From assembly GCA_964542055.1 (NCBI GenBank), contig CAZITB010000058.1:1-17614 (forward strand): a stretch of DNA of 17,614 nucleotides, in the 5' to 3' direction. A model generated the notes under the pieces. The model had not been told where the DNA came from. It did not search any database and saw only the letters and a list, made by a program, of their open reading frames with translations. Below are positions 1 to 7,310 of this stretch, piece by piece. The position numbers were made by a program, and so were the translations under genes. Within the stretch, counting starts at the first letter, position 1. Each line of letters begins with the position of its first letter. The stretch is from CAZITB01 sp964542055. GTDB taxonomy: Bacteria > Planctomycetota > Phycisphaerae > Sedimentisphaerales > CAMDDF01.

Positions 1-589
1 AACTCATCGGCCCCTCACTCTGCAGCCGATGCAATATCTCAATCTGATAAAGATCGATCGGCGTATCATCGGTTATATGCGAATAATCCTGGTAATTGCC
101 CGTAGCCTTCAAAATAGAATCAAATGCAGAAAGCAAATCCCATATATTTATCTGCTCAATCTCCACCTCCGGCTCTGCTTCTGGCTCAAGCTTATCCATT
201 ATCACATCAGGCCGCGAAAAACGCAGACCCCTGATACCCGCAGATTCGTCAAGCATATTAGCCGCATCTTTAAACTTTTTATACTCCAGCAGCTGCCGGA
301 TCAATTCCGTTCGCGGATTACCGGACTCTTGCTCCTCATAATCTTCTTCCAGCTCGGTCTTGGGCAAAAGCATCGCCGACTTGATCTCCATAAGTGCAGC
401 CGCCATCACCAGAAAATCCCCCGCAACCTCCAGATCAAGCTCTTTCATCAGCTCTATATACTTAATATATTCCTCGGTTACCTTAGTGATCGGCACATCA
501 TAAATATCAACCTCCTCTTTTCGAACAAGATACAAAAGAAGGTCCATCGGCCCCGCAAAAACATCAAGATGTACGCGATAATCGCTCAT
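1..589 (-). CDS. scpA: Segregation and condensation protein A (ScpA), C-terminus beyond the window
   Basis: ScpA is the kleisin subunit of the bacterial SMC-ScpAB condensin, which compacts and segregates sister chromosomes in the nucleoid. The visible 196 residues start MSDYRVHLDVFAGPMDLLLY, the typical ScpA opening in which the FxGPxDLLLxL motif lies at residues 11-21. A helical region with EVAGDFLVMAAALMEIKSAM (54-73) follows and belongs to the SMC-neck-binding N-domain. An acidic linker (about 79-90 and 134-146) comes next. The C-terminal winged helix is mostly missing because the frame stays open to base 1. The ATG has an AGGAG site 5 bases upstream, in the 13-bp gap after the trpS stop, so the two genes are probably co-transcribed. 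Family assignment is firm; the gene is cut by the window edge, not visibly broken. Confidence 0.93.
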   Translation of the reverse strand, partial: MSDYRVHLDVFAGPMDLLLYLVRKEEVDIYDVPITKVTEEYIKYIELMKELDLEVAGDFLVMAAALMEIKSAMLLPKTELEEDYEEQESGNPRTELIRQLLEYKKFKDAANMLDESAGIRGLRFSRPDVIMDKLEPEAEPEVEIEQINIWDLLSAFDSILKATGNYQDYSHITDDTPIDLYQIEILHRLQSEGPMS

Positions 590-602
590 TTTTCTCCTTG
601 AA

Positions 603-1565
603 TTACCTCAATCCTACAACTTTTTTCACCTTATTCAAGGTTTCTTTAGCAATTTTACCGGCTCTTTCCGCTCCATCAACCAGCACCTGCTCGATATGCT
701 CCGGATTATTCGCCAGCTCAACTCGTTTTTCCCGGTAGGGCGCGAAATATTCCAGCAAAAGCTCCAGCAACCGCTTTTTGGCCTCACCATATCCCATGCC
801 GCCGCTGCGATATTTAACATCCCATTCCTTTAACTCCTGCTCACTGGCAACTAGCTTCAAAAGGGCGAAAACATTGCATTTATCCGGATCCTTTGGCTCT
901 TCAACAGGTGTCGAATCTGTAACGATCCGCATCACCTTCTTTTTCAAACTCTTCTCATCCTCGAATATCCCAAGCGTATTATCATAACTTTTGCTCATTT
1001 TACGACCATCGATTCCCGGCACAACCGCAACAGATTTCAATATATGCTCCTCAGGTACCGTTAAAATCTCGCCATAAGCACTGTTAAACCTCATCGCGAT
1101 ATCCCGGGTTACTTCAATATGCTGCTTCTGATCTGCACCAACAGGCACCATATCACTATTAAAAATCAAAATATCCGCAGCCTGCAATACAGGATACGCA
1201 AATAAACCATGATTCGGGCTCAATCCCTGCGCCACTTTATCCTTATAACTGACGCATCTCTGCAAAAGCCCCATCGGCGTCAGACACGACAATATCCACG
1301 AAAGCTCAGTAACTTCCGGAACATCGCTTTGCCGCCAGAAAACAGTCTTTTCCGGATTTAACCCAAGCGCCAGGTAATCAACCGCAACATCGAAAGTATT
1401 CTCCCGCAATTCTTTAGGATCAGGCGAGCTGGTAAGTGCATGAAAATCGGCAATAAAATAAAATCCCTCATTGTCATCCTGAAGCTTCAAATGCTGACGC
1501 ATCGCACCGAAAAAATTTCCGATGTGAAGCTTTCCCGACGGCTGAATACCAGAAAGAACTCTCAA
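603..1565 (-). CDS. trpS: Tryptophanyl-tRNA synthetase
   Basis: Class Ic aminoacyl-tRNA synthetase that charges tRNA-Trp in the cytoplasm. The 320-residue protein has the usual length. It opens with MRVLSGIQPSGKLHIGN, carrying the HIGH-type signature HIGN at 14-17. GADQKQHIEVTRDIA (143-157) is the usual TrpRS active-site segment, and KMSKS is at 189-193 followed by YDN. The start codon is TTG (1565-1563). It is chosen because an AGGAG site lies 8 bases upstream and the resulting N-terminus fits the family. A sigma70-like promoter lies just upstream. scpA follows after 13 bp and is probably in the same transcript. Confidence 0.97.
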   Translation of the reverse strand: MRVLSGIQPSGKLHIGNFFGAMRQHLKLQDDNEGFYFIADFHALTSSPDPKELRENTFDVAVDYLALGLNPEKTVFWRQSDVPEVTELSWILSCLTPMGLLQRCVSYKDKVAQGLSPNHGLFAYPVLQAADILIFNSDMVPVGADQKQHIEVTRDIAMRFNSAYGEILTVPEEHILKSVAVVPGIDGRKMSKSYDNTLGIFEDEKSLKKKVMRIVTDSTPVEEPKDPDKCNVFALLKLVASEQELKEWDVKYRSGGMGYGEAKKRLLELLLEYFAPYREKRVELANNPEHIEQVLVDGAERAGKIAKETLNKVKKVVGLR

Positions 1566-1609
1566 AACTAAATCTCCTACCCATCAAAATAATAATTACT
1601 AAGCGGCCG

Positions 1610-1638
1610 ATAATATCAAATCAAACTCACCAAGTCAA
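1610..1638 (-). promoter_or_regulatory. Sigma70-like promoter of trpS-scpA
   Basis: On the minus strand TTGACT (1638-1633) and TATTAT (1615-1610) are separated by exactly 17 bp, a near-consensus housekeeping promoter. The expected start of transcription is near 1603, giving a leader of about 38 nt before the TTG start of trpS. The -35 box lies 5 bp beyond the kinase stop codon, so trpS need not depend on upstream transcription. Confidence 0.75.
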
Positions 1639-1642
1639 CAAA

Positions 1643-3280
1643 TTAAGCCTTATGAGTTGGTTCATGCTCTTGATCTAATTCTTCCTCAACCCTGAAAATA
1701 ACAGGCACTTCCAGCCAGAAAGTTGAACCGTAACCCTTTTCACTCTCAACCCCAATACTGCCCGCTATCAGCATCGAAAGCTCTTTACTGATCGCCAGCC
1801 CTAATCCCGTACCCGAAATCTCACGAGTAATCGAGCTATCAGCCTGCCTGAATTTCTCAAATATCTTTTCCCTTTCGCTAACTGCTATCCCCGGACCTGT
1901 GTCAGAAACCTCTATCCGTATGATCTTTTCATCAGGCCTCAATACTGATATATCAATCCTGCCTTCTTCCGGGGTAAATTTCACTGCATTACTCATAAAA
2001 TTAAACAGTATCTGCTGAACCTTCATAGGGTCTGTATAAATAATTGGAATCTCATCATCTATACTAAGGTTAACTTCCAGCTTCTTTTTCTCAGTCAAAG
2101 GCCCAAAAAAAGTAACTACTGACCGACACATATCCGGTATCGAAGTATTCTCATGCCGAACTTCCATCTTTCCCGCCTCTAACTTAGCAAGATCAAGCAG
2201 ATCATTGATCATCGCCAATAAGTTTCTTCCGCTGGTAACTATATTTTCGGCATAGCGAATATTTTTCTCATCTTGACTTTTTACCTTCAGCAAATCAGCA
2301 AAACCCAAAATCGCATTAAGCGGGGTCCTGAACTCGTGAGAAATATTCGCCAGAAACTCACTTTGAAGTTTGTTCGCCTTATACAACTCAATATTCCTGT
2401 CAGAAAGCTCCGCAATCTTATCATCAAGCTGACGATTCGTTTGCCTCAATTTATTCTGGGCATCCTCAAGACCGTCAAGCATCGAATTAAATGCATCCGC
2501 AAGTTTCTGATATTCATCCTGCGTCTTTATGGAACTTCTCGCATCGAGATTACCCTCAGAAATATTGTTCACCAACGCACGAAGCTGACGAATTGGCCTC
2601 AGGATAATCCGCTGAGCGATAAGATAAAAAGCTATCAACGCCCCAGTAGCTGCCAACAAACCTGCCACAATTATAGCAATATTGTTAAACAGCTTAGTAC
2701 GGTTAAGCCCTAGCATATTCGTTCTTAAGTAAAGAATTCCAACCGGCTCATTAGCGCTGTATCCCGGCATCAAGCTCTCTAAATACTGGCTGTCGCTGCT
2801 GACATCTTTCGCGCGTATAATGCTTATATAATTGCTGATACTCAGCCCCTTTTCGCTTTTACTAACCCAGAAAGTATCAGAAACGTTCTCATCTTCAAGC
2901 AGCTTAGCAGCTTCACTTGCTATCTTTTCCGGCACATGTTCAAGATTAAAGGGATTATCCTTCTTAAGCTCGAACCACATAACCGGAACATCATTGACTT
3001 CAGCCCACTGGGTACCGCGCAGCCTCAAAACACCTTTACCTGCACTCGGATCAAAAGTGAATTTATCATTGTTAACAAGATGAAGAATTGTCCTGCCGAC
3101 ATCGAGAATTTCATTATCTGCCAGCTTGCCCATCCAGTAATAAGGAATAAGCAATGCCAGAAATATAACAAATATAACCGCACCACCGAACTGAAGCCTG
3201 CACTTAGCCGCAACCGTAACAGGCTTGAATTTTATCTTACTGAATAATTCAGCAGCTTTGTATTTAAGCTTAATTGCCAT
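1643..3280 (-). CDS. Membrane-bound sensor histidine kinase with HAMP domain (orphan)
   Basis: A 545-residue two-component sensor kinase. It has a first membrane helix at about 32-49, an extracytoplasmic domain at about 50-198, and a second helix at about 199-222. A HAMP linker (about 226-275) and a short coiled coil (about 272-305) follow. The HisKA domain holds the phospho-acceptor His315 in SHEFRTPLN. The ATPase domain has the N-box around N431 (NAVKFTPEEG), G1 DTGPG (460-464) and G2 GTGLG (490-494). The sensor domain is not recognised with confidence; a DUF3365-like fold is possible. No response regulator is adjacent, so the partner and signal are unknown. The gene starts 54 bp after aspS, without a clear Shine-Dalgarno site and just past a small hairpin. 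It is probably read at reduced level from aspS. Confidence 0.93.
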   Translation of the reverse strand: MAIKLKYKAAELFSKIKFKPVTVAAKCRLQFGGAVIFVIFLALLIPYYWMGKLADNEILDVGRTILHLVNNDKFTFDPSAGKGVLRLRGTQWAEVNDVPVMWFELKKDNPFNLEHVPEKIASEAAKLLEDENVSDTFWVSKSEKGLSISNYISIIRAKDVSSDSQYLESLMPGYSANEPVGILYLRTNMLGLNRTKLFNNIAIIVAGLLAATGALIAFYLIAQRIILRPIRQLRALVNNISEGNLDARSSIKTQDEYQKLADAFNSMLDGLEDAQNKLRQTNRQLDDKIAELSDRNIELYKANKLQSEFLANISHEFRTPLNAILGFADLLKVKSQDEKNIRYAENIVTSGRNLLAMINDLLDLAKLEAGKMEVRHENTSIPDMCRSVVTFFGPLTEKKKLEVNLSIDDEIPIIYTDPMKVQQILFNFMSNAVKFTPEEGRIDISVLRPDEKIIRIEVSDTGPGIAVSEREKIFEKFRQADSSITREISGTGLGLAISKELSMLIAGSIGVESEKGYGSTFWLEVPVIFRVEEELDQEHEPTHKA

Positions 3281-3287
3281 AATTCGT

Positions 3288-3309
3288 AAAAGGGCGGTCT
3301 AGCCGTCCC
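3288..3309 (-). terminator. Weak terminator-like hairpin between aspS and the histidine kinase gene
   Basis: On the minus strand GGGACGG, a 5-base loop and CCGCCC form a 6-bp GC stem with one bulged A, followed by TTTT. The T tract is short. The hairpin ends 7 bases before the kinase start codon, so it may cut down read-through from aspS or hide the kinase start. Seen only as sequence; strength is unknown. Confidence 0.45.
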
Positions 3310-3334
3310 GATTTATTTTTTTGCCGCAATCGAA

Positions 3335-5155
3335 TCACTTTTCTTCAACTGCGTGAAGATGCTTCTGCATCCGAATATTTAACTCATCAAGCTGAGCTTT
3401 ATCAACACTGCTCGGAGCATCGGTCAACAAACACTGACCACGCTGAGTTTTAGGAAAAGCGATCACATCGCGAATATTATCTGTTCCGGTAAGCAGCATA
3501 ACAAGCCTGTCCAGCCCAAACGCTATACCCCCGTGAGGAGGTGCTCCGTATTCCAGCGCATCCAGGAAAAATCCAAATCGTTCACGCGCCTGCTCCCTCG
3601 AAATATTCAATATATCAAAAACTTTCGCCTGAACCTTCGGATCATGAATACGAATGCTTCCGCCGCCAATCTCAGAACCGTTCAAAATAAAATCATATGC
3701 CTGCGAACAAATATTACCCGGATCGCTCTCTAGCTTGTCCATATCCGACTCAACCGGACTGGTAAACGGATGATGCAGCGAATCGAATCTCTTGCTATCT
3801 TCGTTCCACTCAAAAAGTGGAAAATCAACAACACACGCAAACGCGTATGAGTTTTCTTCATAAACTTTTAGATCTTTACCGAGTTTAACCCTTAATGGAG
3901 CCAACGCTTTATTGACTGCATTTTTCTTATCCGCCACAAACAACAGTAGGTCTCCATCATTCGCACCGAACCTTGAAATAATCTGCTGCTTCTGTTCATC
4001 ACTGAAAAATTTAGCGATACTGCTGTTAAGTTCCAGACCTTCACCGCTTTCGGATTTCACAACCTTAAACCATGCCAGCCCCTTCGCGCCATAATCAGCA
4101 ACGAAGTTTGTAAGCGTCTTTTCGATATCGCTCCTTGAATACTTCCCGCCGCCCGGCGCACAAAGACCTTTAACGATCCCGCCTTTTTCGATGGTACCTT
4201 TGAAAACACCAAATTCGGATTCTTTGGCAATATCGCTTATATCTTTCAATTTCATATCGAACCGCATGTCCGGCCGATCGATCCCGTACTCGTCTATCGC
4301 CTGATGGTAAGGTATCCTCTTCATCGGAAGCTCAACATCAACGCCCAGCACCTCTTTCCAAATCCGCGCGATCAATTTCTCATGAACACCGATAACATCA
4401 TCACTGTCAACAAAACTCATTTCCACATCGATCTGAGTAAACTCCGCCTGCCGGTCTGCTCGCGGGTCTTCATCACGAAAACACCTGACGATCTGGAAAT
4501 ACTTATCAACTCCCGAAACCATCAAAATCTGCTTAAACAGCTGCGGCGACTGCGGAAGGGCGTAAAAGCTGCCTTTATACAACCGGCTCGGCACAAGATA
4601 ATCCCTTGCACCTTCCGGCGTACTCTTTCCAAGCATTGGAGTTTCGATCTCCCAAAAACTCTGCTCATCAAAAAAGTCCCTCGCAATCTTAGTAACCTTA
4701 TGCCTTACCCTCAGCTTATTTTGCATCACAGGCCTTCTAAGATCAAGATACCGATGCTTCAACCTTATCTCTTCACCAACTTTATCCGCTCCGTCAATTT
4801 CAAACAGCGGCGTCTTGGCCTGGTTCAATATCTCGATCGTATCAACCGAAACTTCTATCGCACCTGTTGGAAGCTTCGGATTTTCCATACCATCGCTGCG
4901 TCTCTCAACCGTACCGCTCGCAGCCACAACCCACTCATTACGAATATTCCTTGCAATCTTATGTACTTCCTGCTGTTTCTCTGGATTAAACACCAACTGC
5001 GTCAAGCCCTCACGATCACGCAAATCGATAAAAACCAAATTACCATGATCACGATAGCTGTTGACCCATCCTGACAGCACTACTTTTTCACCAATATTTT
5101 CTGCTCTAATCTCACCGCAGTTATGTGTCCGCTTAAGCATATTTCTTATTCTCAC
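3335..5155 (-). CDS. aspS: Aspartyl-tRNA synthetase, probably non-discriminating type
   Basis: Class IIb synthetase charging tRNA-Asp, of the long bacterial type (601-606 residues). In order it has an OB-fold anticodon-binding domain (about 20-115), the class II catalytic core with motif 2 FRDED at 226-230, the bacterial GAD insertion (about 300-430) and motif 3 GLDR at 547-550. The GTG at 5155 gives a 606-aa product, with AGGA four bases upstream. An in-frame ATG at 5140 would give MLKRTHNCGEIR, closer to the usual family N-terminus, so 5140 is a real alternative. His37 (RDHG) and Gly89 (SDGM), counted from the GTG, align with His31 and Gly81 of Pseudomonas AspRS. Those residues mark enzymes that also mischarge tRNA-Asn. 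The histidine kinase gene follows. Confidence 0.97.
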   Translation of the reverse strand: MRIRNMLKRTHNCGEIRAENIGEKVVLSGWVNSYRDHGNLVFIDLRDREGLTQLVFNPEKQQEVHKIARNIRNEWVVAASGTVERRSDGMENPKLPTGAIEVSVDTIEILNQAKTPLFEIDGADKVGEEIRLKHRYLDLRRPVMQNKLRVRHKVTKIARDFFDEQSFWEIETPMLGKSTPEGARDYLVPSRLYKGSFYALPQSPQLFKQILMVSGVDKYFQIVRCFRDEDPRADRQAEFTQIDVEMSFVDSDDVIGVHEKLIARIWKEVLGVDVELPMKRIPYHQAIDEYGIDRPDMRFDMKLKDISDIAKESEFGVFKGTIEKGGIVKGLCAPGGGKYSRSDIEKTLTNFVADYGAKGLAWFKVVKSESGEGLELNSSIAKFFSDEQKQQIISRFGANDGDLLLFVADKKNAVNKALAPLRVKLGKDLKVYEENSYAFACVVDFPLFEWNEDSKRFDSLHHPFTSPVESDMDKLESDPGNICSQAYDFILNGSEIGGGSIRIHDPKVQAKVFDILNISREQARERFGFFLDALEYGAPPHGGIAFGLDRLVMLLTGTDNIRDVIAFPKTQRGQCLLTDAPSSVDKAQLDELNIRMQKHLHAVEEK

Positions 5156-5171
5156 TTCTTCCTAAAGTATC

Positions 5172-5203
5172 AAAAAAAAAGCCGCAGATACTCCACCCAC
5201 GGC
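5172..5203 (-). terminator. Rho-independent terminator of trxA, directly before aspS
   Basis: On the minus strand GCCGTGG and CTGCGGC form a 7-bp stem (two G-T pairs) with a 9-base loop, followed by nine T residues. It starts 25 bp after the trxA stop. The T tract ends only 16 bases before the aspS GTG, so aspS must rely on read-through or on a promoter inside or just after trxA. Confidence 0.82.
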
Positions 5204-5228
5204 CTAAAGTCAAATCCAACTGATGCAA

Positions 5229-5555
5229 TTAAACTAACGCATCAAGTTCTTCAGTAATATCATCCTTACTGGTCAGGCCTACCCATTTTTTCGCTATCTC
5301 ACCTTTATTGAACAGGATCAAGGTAGGGATCGCGCTTATTCCATACTCCACTGCCGCTTCACGATGTTCATCAGTATCAAGTTTACAAACCTTAGCTTTA
5401 CCTTCATACTCATCCGCGATCTCGGCTATCATAGGAGCAAGCATCTTACAGGGTCCGCACCAAGGCGCCCAGAAATCCACCAGCACCGGCATTTCAGCAT
5501 TCTTAACTTCGTCATCAAACATTTCATCCGTTAACTCTACCACATTCCCAGCCAT
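5229..5555 (-). CDS. trxA: Thioredoxin
   Basis: A small cytoplasmic dithiol-disulfide oxidoreductase that reduces disulfides of enzymes such as ribonucleotide reductase. The 108-residue length is exactly that of classical thioredoxin. The active site WCGPC is at 32-36, the buried Asp is at 27 in VDFWA, and the cis-proline is Pro77 in IPT. The C-terminal half keeps the GISAIPTLILFNKGE pattern (72-86). No signal peptide is seen, so it is the cytoplasmic form. An AAGGA site stands 8 bases before the ATG. The gene is a single transcription unit, with its own promoter upstream and a terminator downstream. Confidence 0.97.
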   Translation of the reverse strand: MAGNVVELTDEMFDDEVKNAEMPVLVDFWAPWCGPCKMLAPMIAEIADEYEGKAKVCKLDTDEHREAAVEYGISAIPTLILFNKGEIAKKWVGLTSKDDITEELDALV

Positions 5556-5608
5556 CTTATGTTCCTTTCTTATTTTGAGTTACTAAACGGAAAACCTTTA
5601 AAGCATAG

Positions 5609-5637
5609 ATAATAACCGCATAAACCCTAGTTGTCAA
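5609..5637 (-). promoter_or_regulatory. Sigma70-like promoter of trxA
   Basis: On the minus strand TTGACA (5637-5632) and TATTAT (5614-5609) are separated by exactly 17 bp. The -35 is a perfect consensus and the -10 matches 5 of 6. Transcription would start near 5602, leaving a leader of about 47 nt. The site is divergent from, and about 60 bp away from, the promoter of the lipoprotein-galE cluster. Confidence 0.8.
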
Positions 5638-5693
5638 TAAATTTATACCTTAATCAAGCCAATCTGTTTTTTTAATTCAGCCGCTAATGTCCC

Positions 5694-5722
5694 TTGAACT
5701 TAATCAGCTTTTAAAATATAAT
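5694..5722 (+). promoter_or_regulatory. Sigma70-like promoter of the lipoprotein-galE-glk-ROK cluster
   Basis: TTGAAC (5694-5699) and a perfect TATAAT (5717-5722) are separated by 17 bp. Transcription would start near 5729, giving a leader of about 30 nt to the lipoprotein ATG. No other promoter-like sequence was noticed before the later genes of the cluster, and their spacing suggests one transcript. Confidence 0.78.
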
Positions 5723-5758
5723 CACCGTTTTAATACCTAAATTGAACAGGGCACCAAT

Positions 5759-6325
5759 ATGAAAAAAAATGCTTTTGTCACAGTAATGATATGTATGACG
5801 ATCTTTTCCATGGCTGGTTGTGCGGTCAAGCCCCCCCAAACACCCCCTCAGCCCGTACTGGTCACTGGCGAAACTGACAAACAAAAAATTGTCCAGGCCT
5901 CAATAGATGTTCTTCAGAAAATGCATTTTACCATCGACAAAGCCGACCCATCTGCCGGAATAGTACAGACAAGACCCCTTAGCGGACAGGATTTCATCGA
6001 ATTCTGGAGAGATGACGCCACAACATTCAAAGATCTGGCATATTCAAGCATCCACAGCATACAAAAAACGGTAGAAATCGAAATACTATCCGACAAAATC
6101 AGCTGCCAGGTCCCCGTCCGAAGGCTTTCAATGCCCCCCAGGGAACTCACCGGCTTCGATGATCTGCCCCGAATAATGTCAAAAAGCTCCGCATCCATGC
6201 AGCACCTTGGAATAAGCTCCGATCTGGAATCCGACATGTCATGGATATATATTGGAAACGATGAAGGACTTGCGGTTCTAATACTCGAAAAAATCCAGAA
6301 AAAACTCCAGGAAAACAGGATATAA
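5759..6325 (+). CDS. Small lipoprotein of unknown function
   Basis: A 188-residue protein with a lipoprotein signal peptide: basic MKKN, a hydrophobic stretch at 5-19, and lipobox SMAGC with the lipidated Cys at 21. There is no Asp at +2, so an outer-membrane location is possible. A proline-rich linker (residues 24-32) leads to a globular part of mixed alpha/beta character (about 40-188). That part starts with a predicted helix, QASIDVLQKMHFTID. I do not recognise the family; a small periplasmic domain of the BamC or NlpB kind is conceivable but unproven. It is the first gene of the cluster, with AGGG 7 bases before the ATG, and its stop is 1 base before galE. Whether it shares a function with the sugar genes cannot be told from the sequence. 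Confidence 0.85.
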   Translation: MKKNAFVTVMICMTIFSMAGCAVKPPQTPPQPVLVTGETDKQKIVQASIDVLQKMHFTIDKADPSAGIVQTRPLSGQDFIEFWRDDATTFKDLAYSSIHSIQKTVEIEILSDKISCQVPVRRLSMPPRELTGFDDLPRIMSKSSASMQHLGISSDLESDMSWIYIGNDEGLAVLILEKIQKKLQENRI

Positions 6326-6326
6326 A

Positions 6327-7310
6327 ATGAACATATTAATATGCGGCGGTGCCGGATATATTGGCAGCAACATGACCGCGATTTTAAAACTAAACGGCCA
6401 TAACCCCATTGTTTACGACAATTTAAGCAAAGGATACCGCCAGGCCGTCAAAGACACCCAGCTGATAACAGGCGACCTGGGCGACTACGACAAACTTGTA
6501 AACACTTTAAAAGAAAACCAAATCCAGGCCGTTATGCACTTCGCGGCCTTCATCGAAGTCGGTGAATCCGTAGAAAAGCCATTGCTTTACTATGAAAACA
6601 ACTTCTGCAAAACGCTAAACCTGCTAAAAGCAATGCAATCCGCCGGTGTCCGGAAATTCGTATTCTCATCCACCGCAGCTGTTTACGGAATGCCCAAAAT
6701 AGTTCCAATCCCCGAAGACCTGCCAAAAAATCCAATCAACCCCTATGGCCAAAGCAAACTTGACGTCGAAAACATGTGCAGCTTTCTCGCCCAGACCGGA
6801 ACCTTCCGCTATGCGGCACTGAGATACTTCAACGCTTGCGGCGCAGGCCAAAACGCGACACTGGGCGAAAGCCACACCCCCGAATCACACCTGATACCCC
6901 TGATTATACAAGCCGCAATGGGCAAACGCCCCGACATAAAAATATTCGGCACCGACTACGACACCCCCGACGGAACCTGTATTCGCGATTACATCCACAT
7001 AGAAGACCTCTGCTCAGCCCATCTGCTGGCACTTGAAAAACTCGATACCGAAAAACAGCTAATTTACAATCTCGGAAACGGCAAAGGCTACTCCGTCCGC
7101 CAGGTCATCGAAACCGTCAAAAAAGTCTCCGGCAAAGATTTCAAAGTAACCGAAACAAACCGCCGCCCCGGCGACCCCGCTCGCCTTACCGCCGACGCTT
7201 CCAAAGCCATAAACCAGCTCGGCTGGAAAACAAAATACCCCGATCTCGAAACGATCATCGAATCAGCATGGAAATTCCACAACAATAACCCTAACGGATA
7301 CACTTCATGA
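6327..7310 (+). CDS. galE: UDP-glucose 4-epimerase
   Basis: An NAD-dependent short-chain dehydrogenase/reductase of the extended type. It interconverts UDP-glucose and UDP-galactose in the cytoplasm, for galactose use or for making surface polysaccharide. The 327-residue protein has the normal length. The Rossmann motif GGAGYIG is at 7-13, catalytic Ser115/Thr116 lie in SSTAAVYG, and the YGQSK catalytic Tyr140/Lys144 pair is intact. Asn169 in RYFNACGA and the RPGDPARL segment (280-287) are typical of GalE. It starts 1 base after the lipoprotein stop and its stop overlaps the glk start by 4 bp (ATGA), which suggests coupled translation. Related epimerases for other UDP-sugars cannot be excluded. 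Confidence 0.94.
   Translation: MNILICGGAGYIGSNMTAILKLNGHNPIVYDNLSKGYRQAVKDTQLITGDLGDYDKLVNTLKENQIQAVMHFAAFIEVGESVEKPLLYYENNFCKTLNLLKAMQSAGVRKFVFSSTAAVYGMPKIVPIPEDLPKNPINPYGQSKLDVENMCSFLAQTGTFRYAALRYFNACGAGQNATLGESHTPESHLIPLIIQAAMGKRPDIKIFGTDYDTPDGTCIRDYIHIEDLCSAHLLALEKLDTEKQLIYNLGNGKGYSVRQVIETVKKVSGKDFKVTETNRRPGDPARLTADASKAINQLGWKTKYPDLETIIESAWKFHNNNPNGYTS

Noticed and set aside
29..601. Plus-strand frame of 190 codons at the left edge
   Set aside because: It is antisense to scpA, whose minus-strand translation is a clear ScpA; no ribosome site or family likeness.
4304..5074. Plus-strand frame of 256 codons inside aspS
   Set aside because: Antisense shadow of a certain AspRS gene; composition rich in Arg, Asn, Ile and His without domain pattern.
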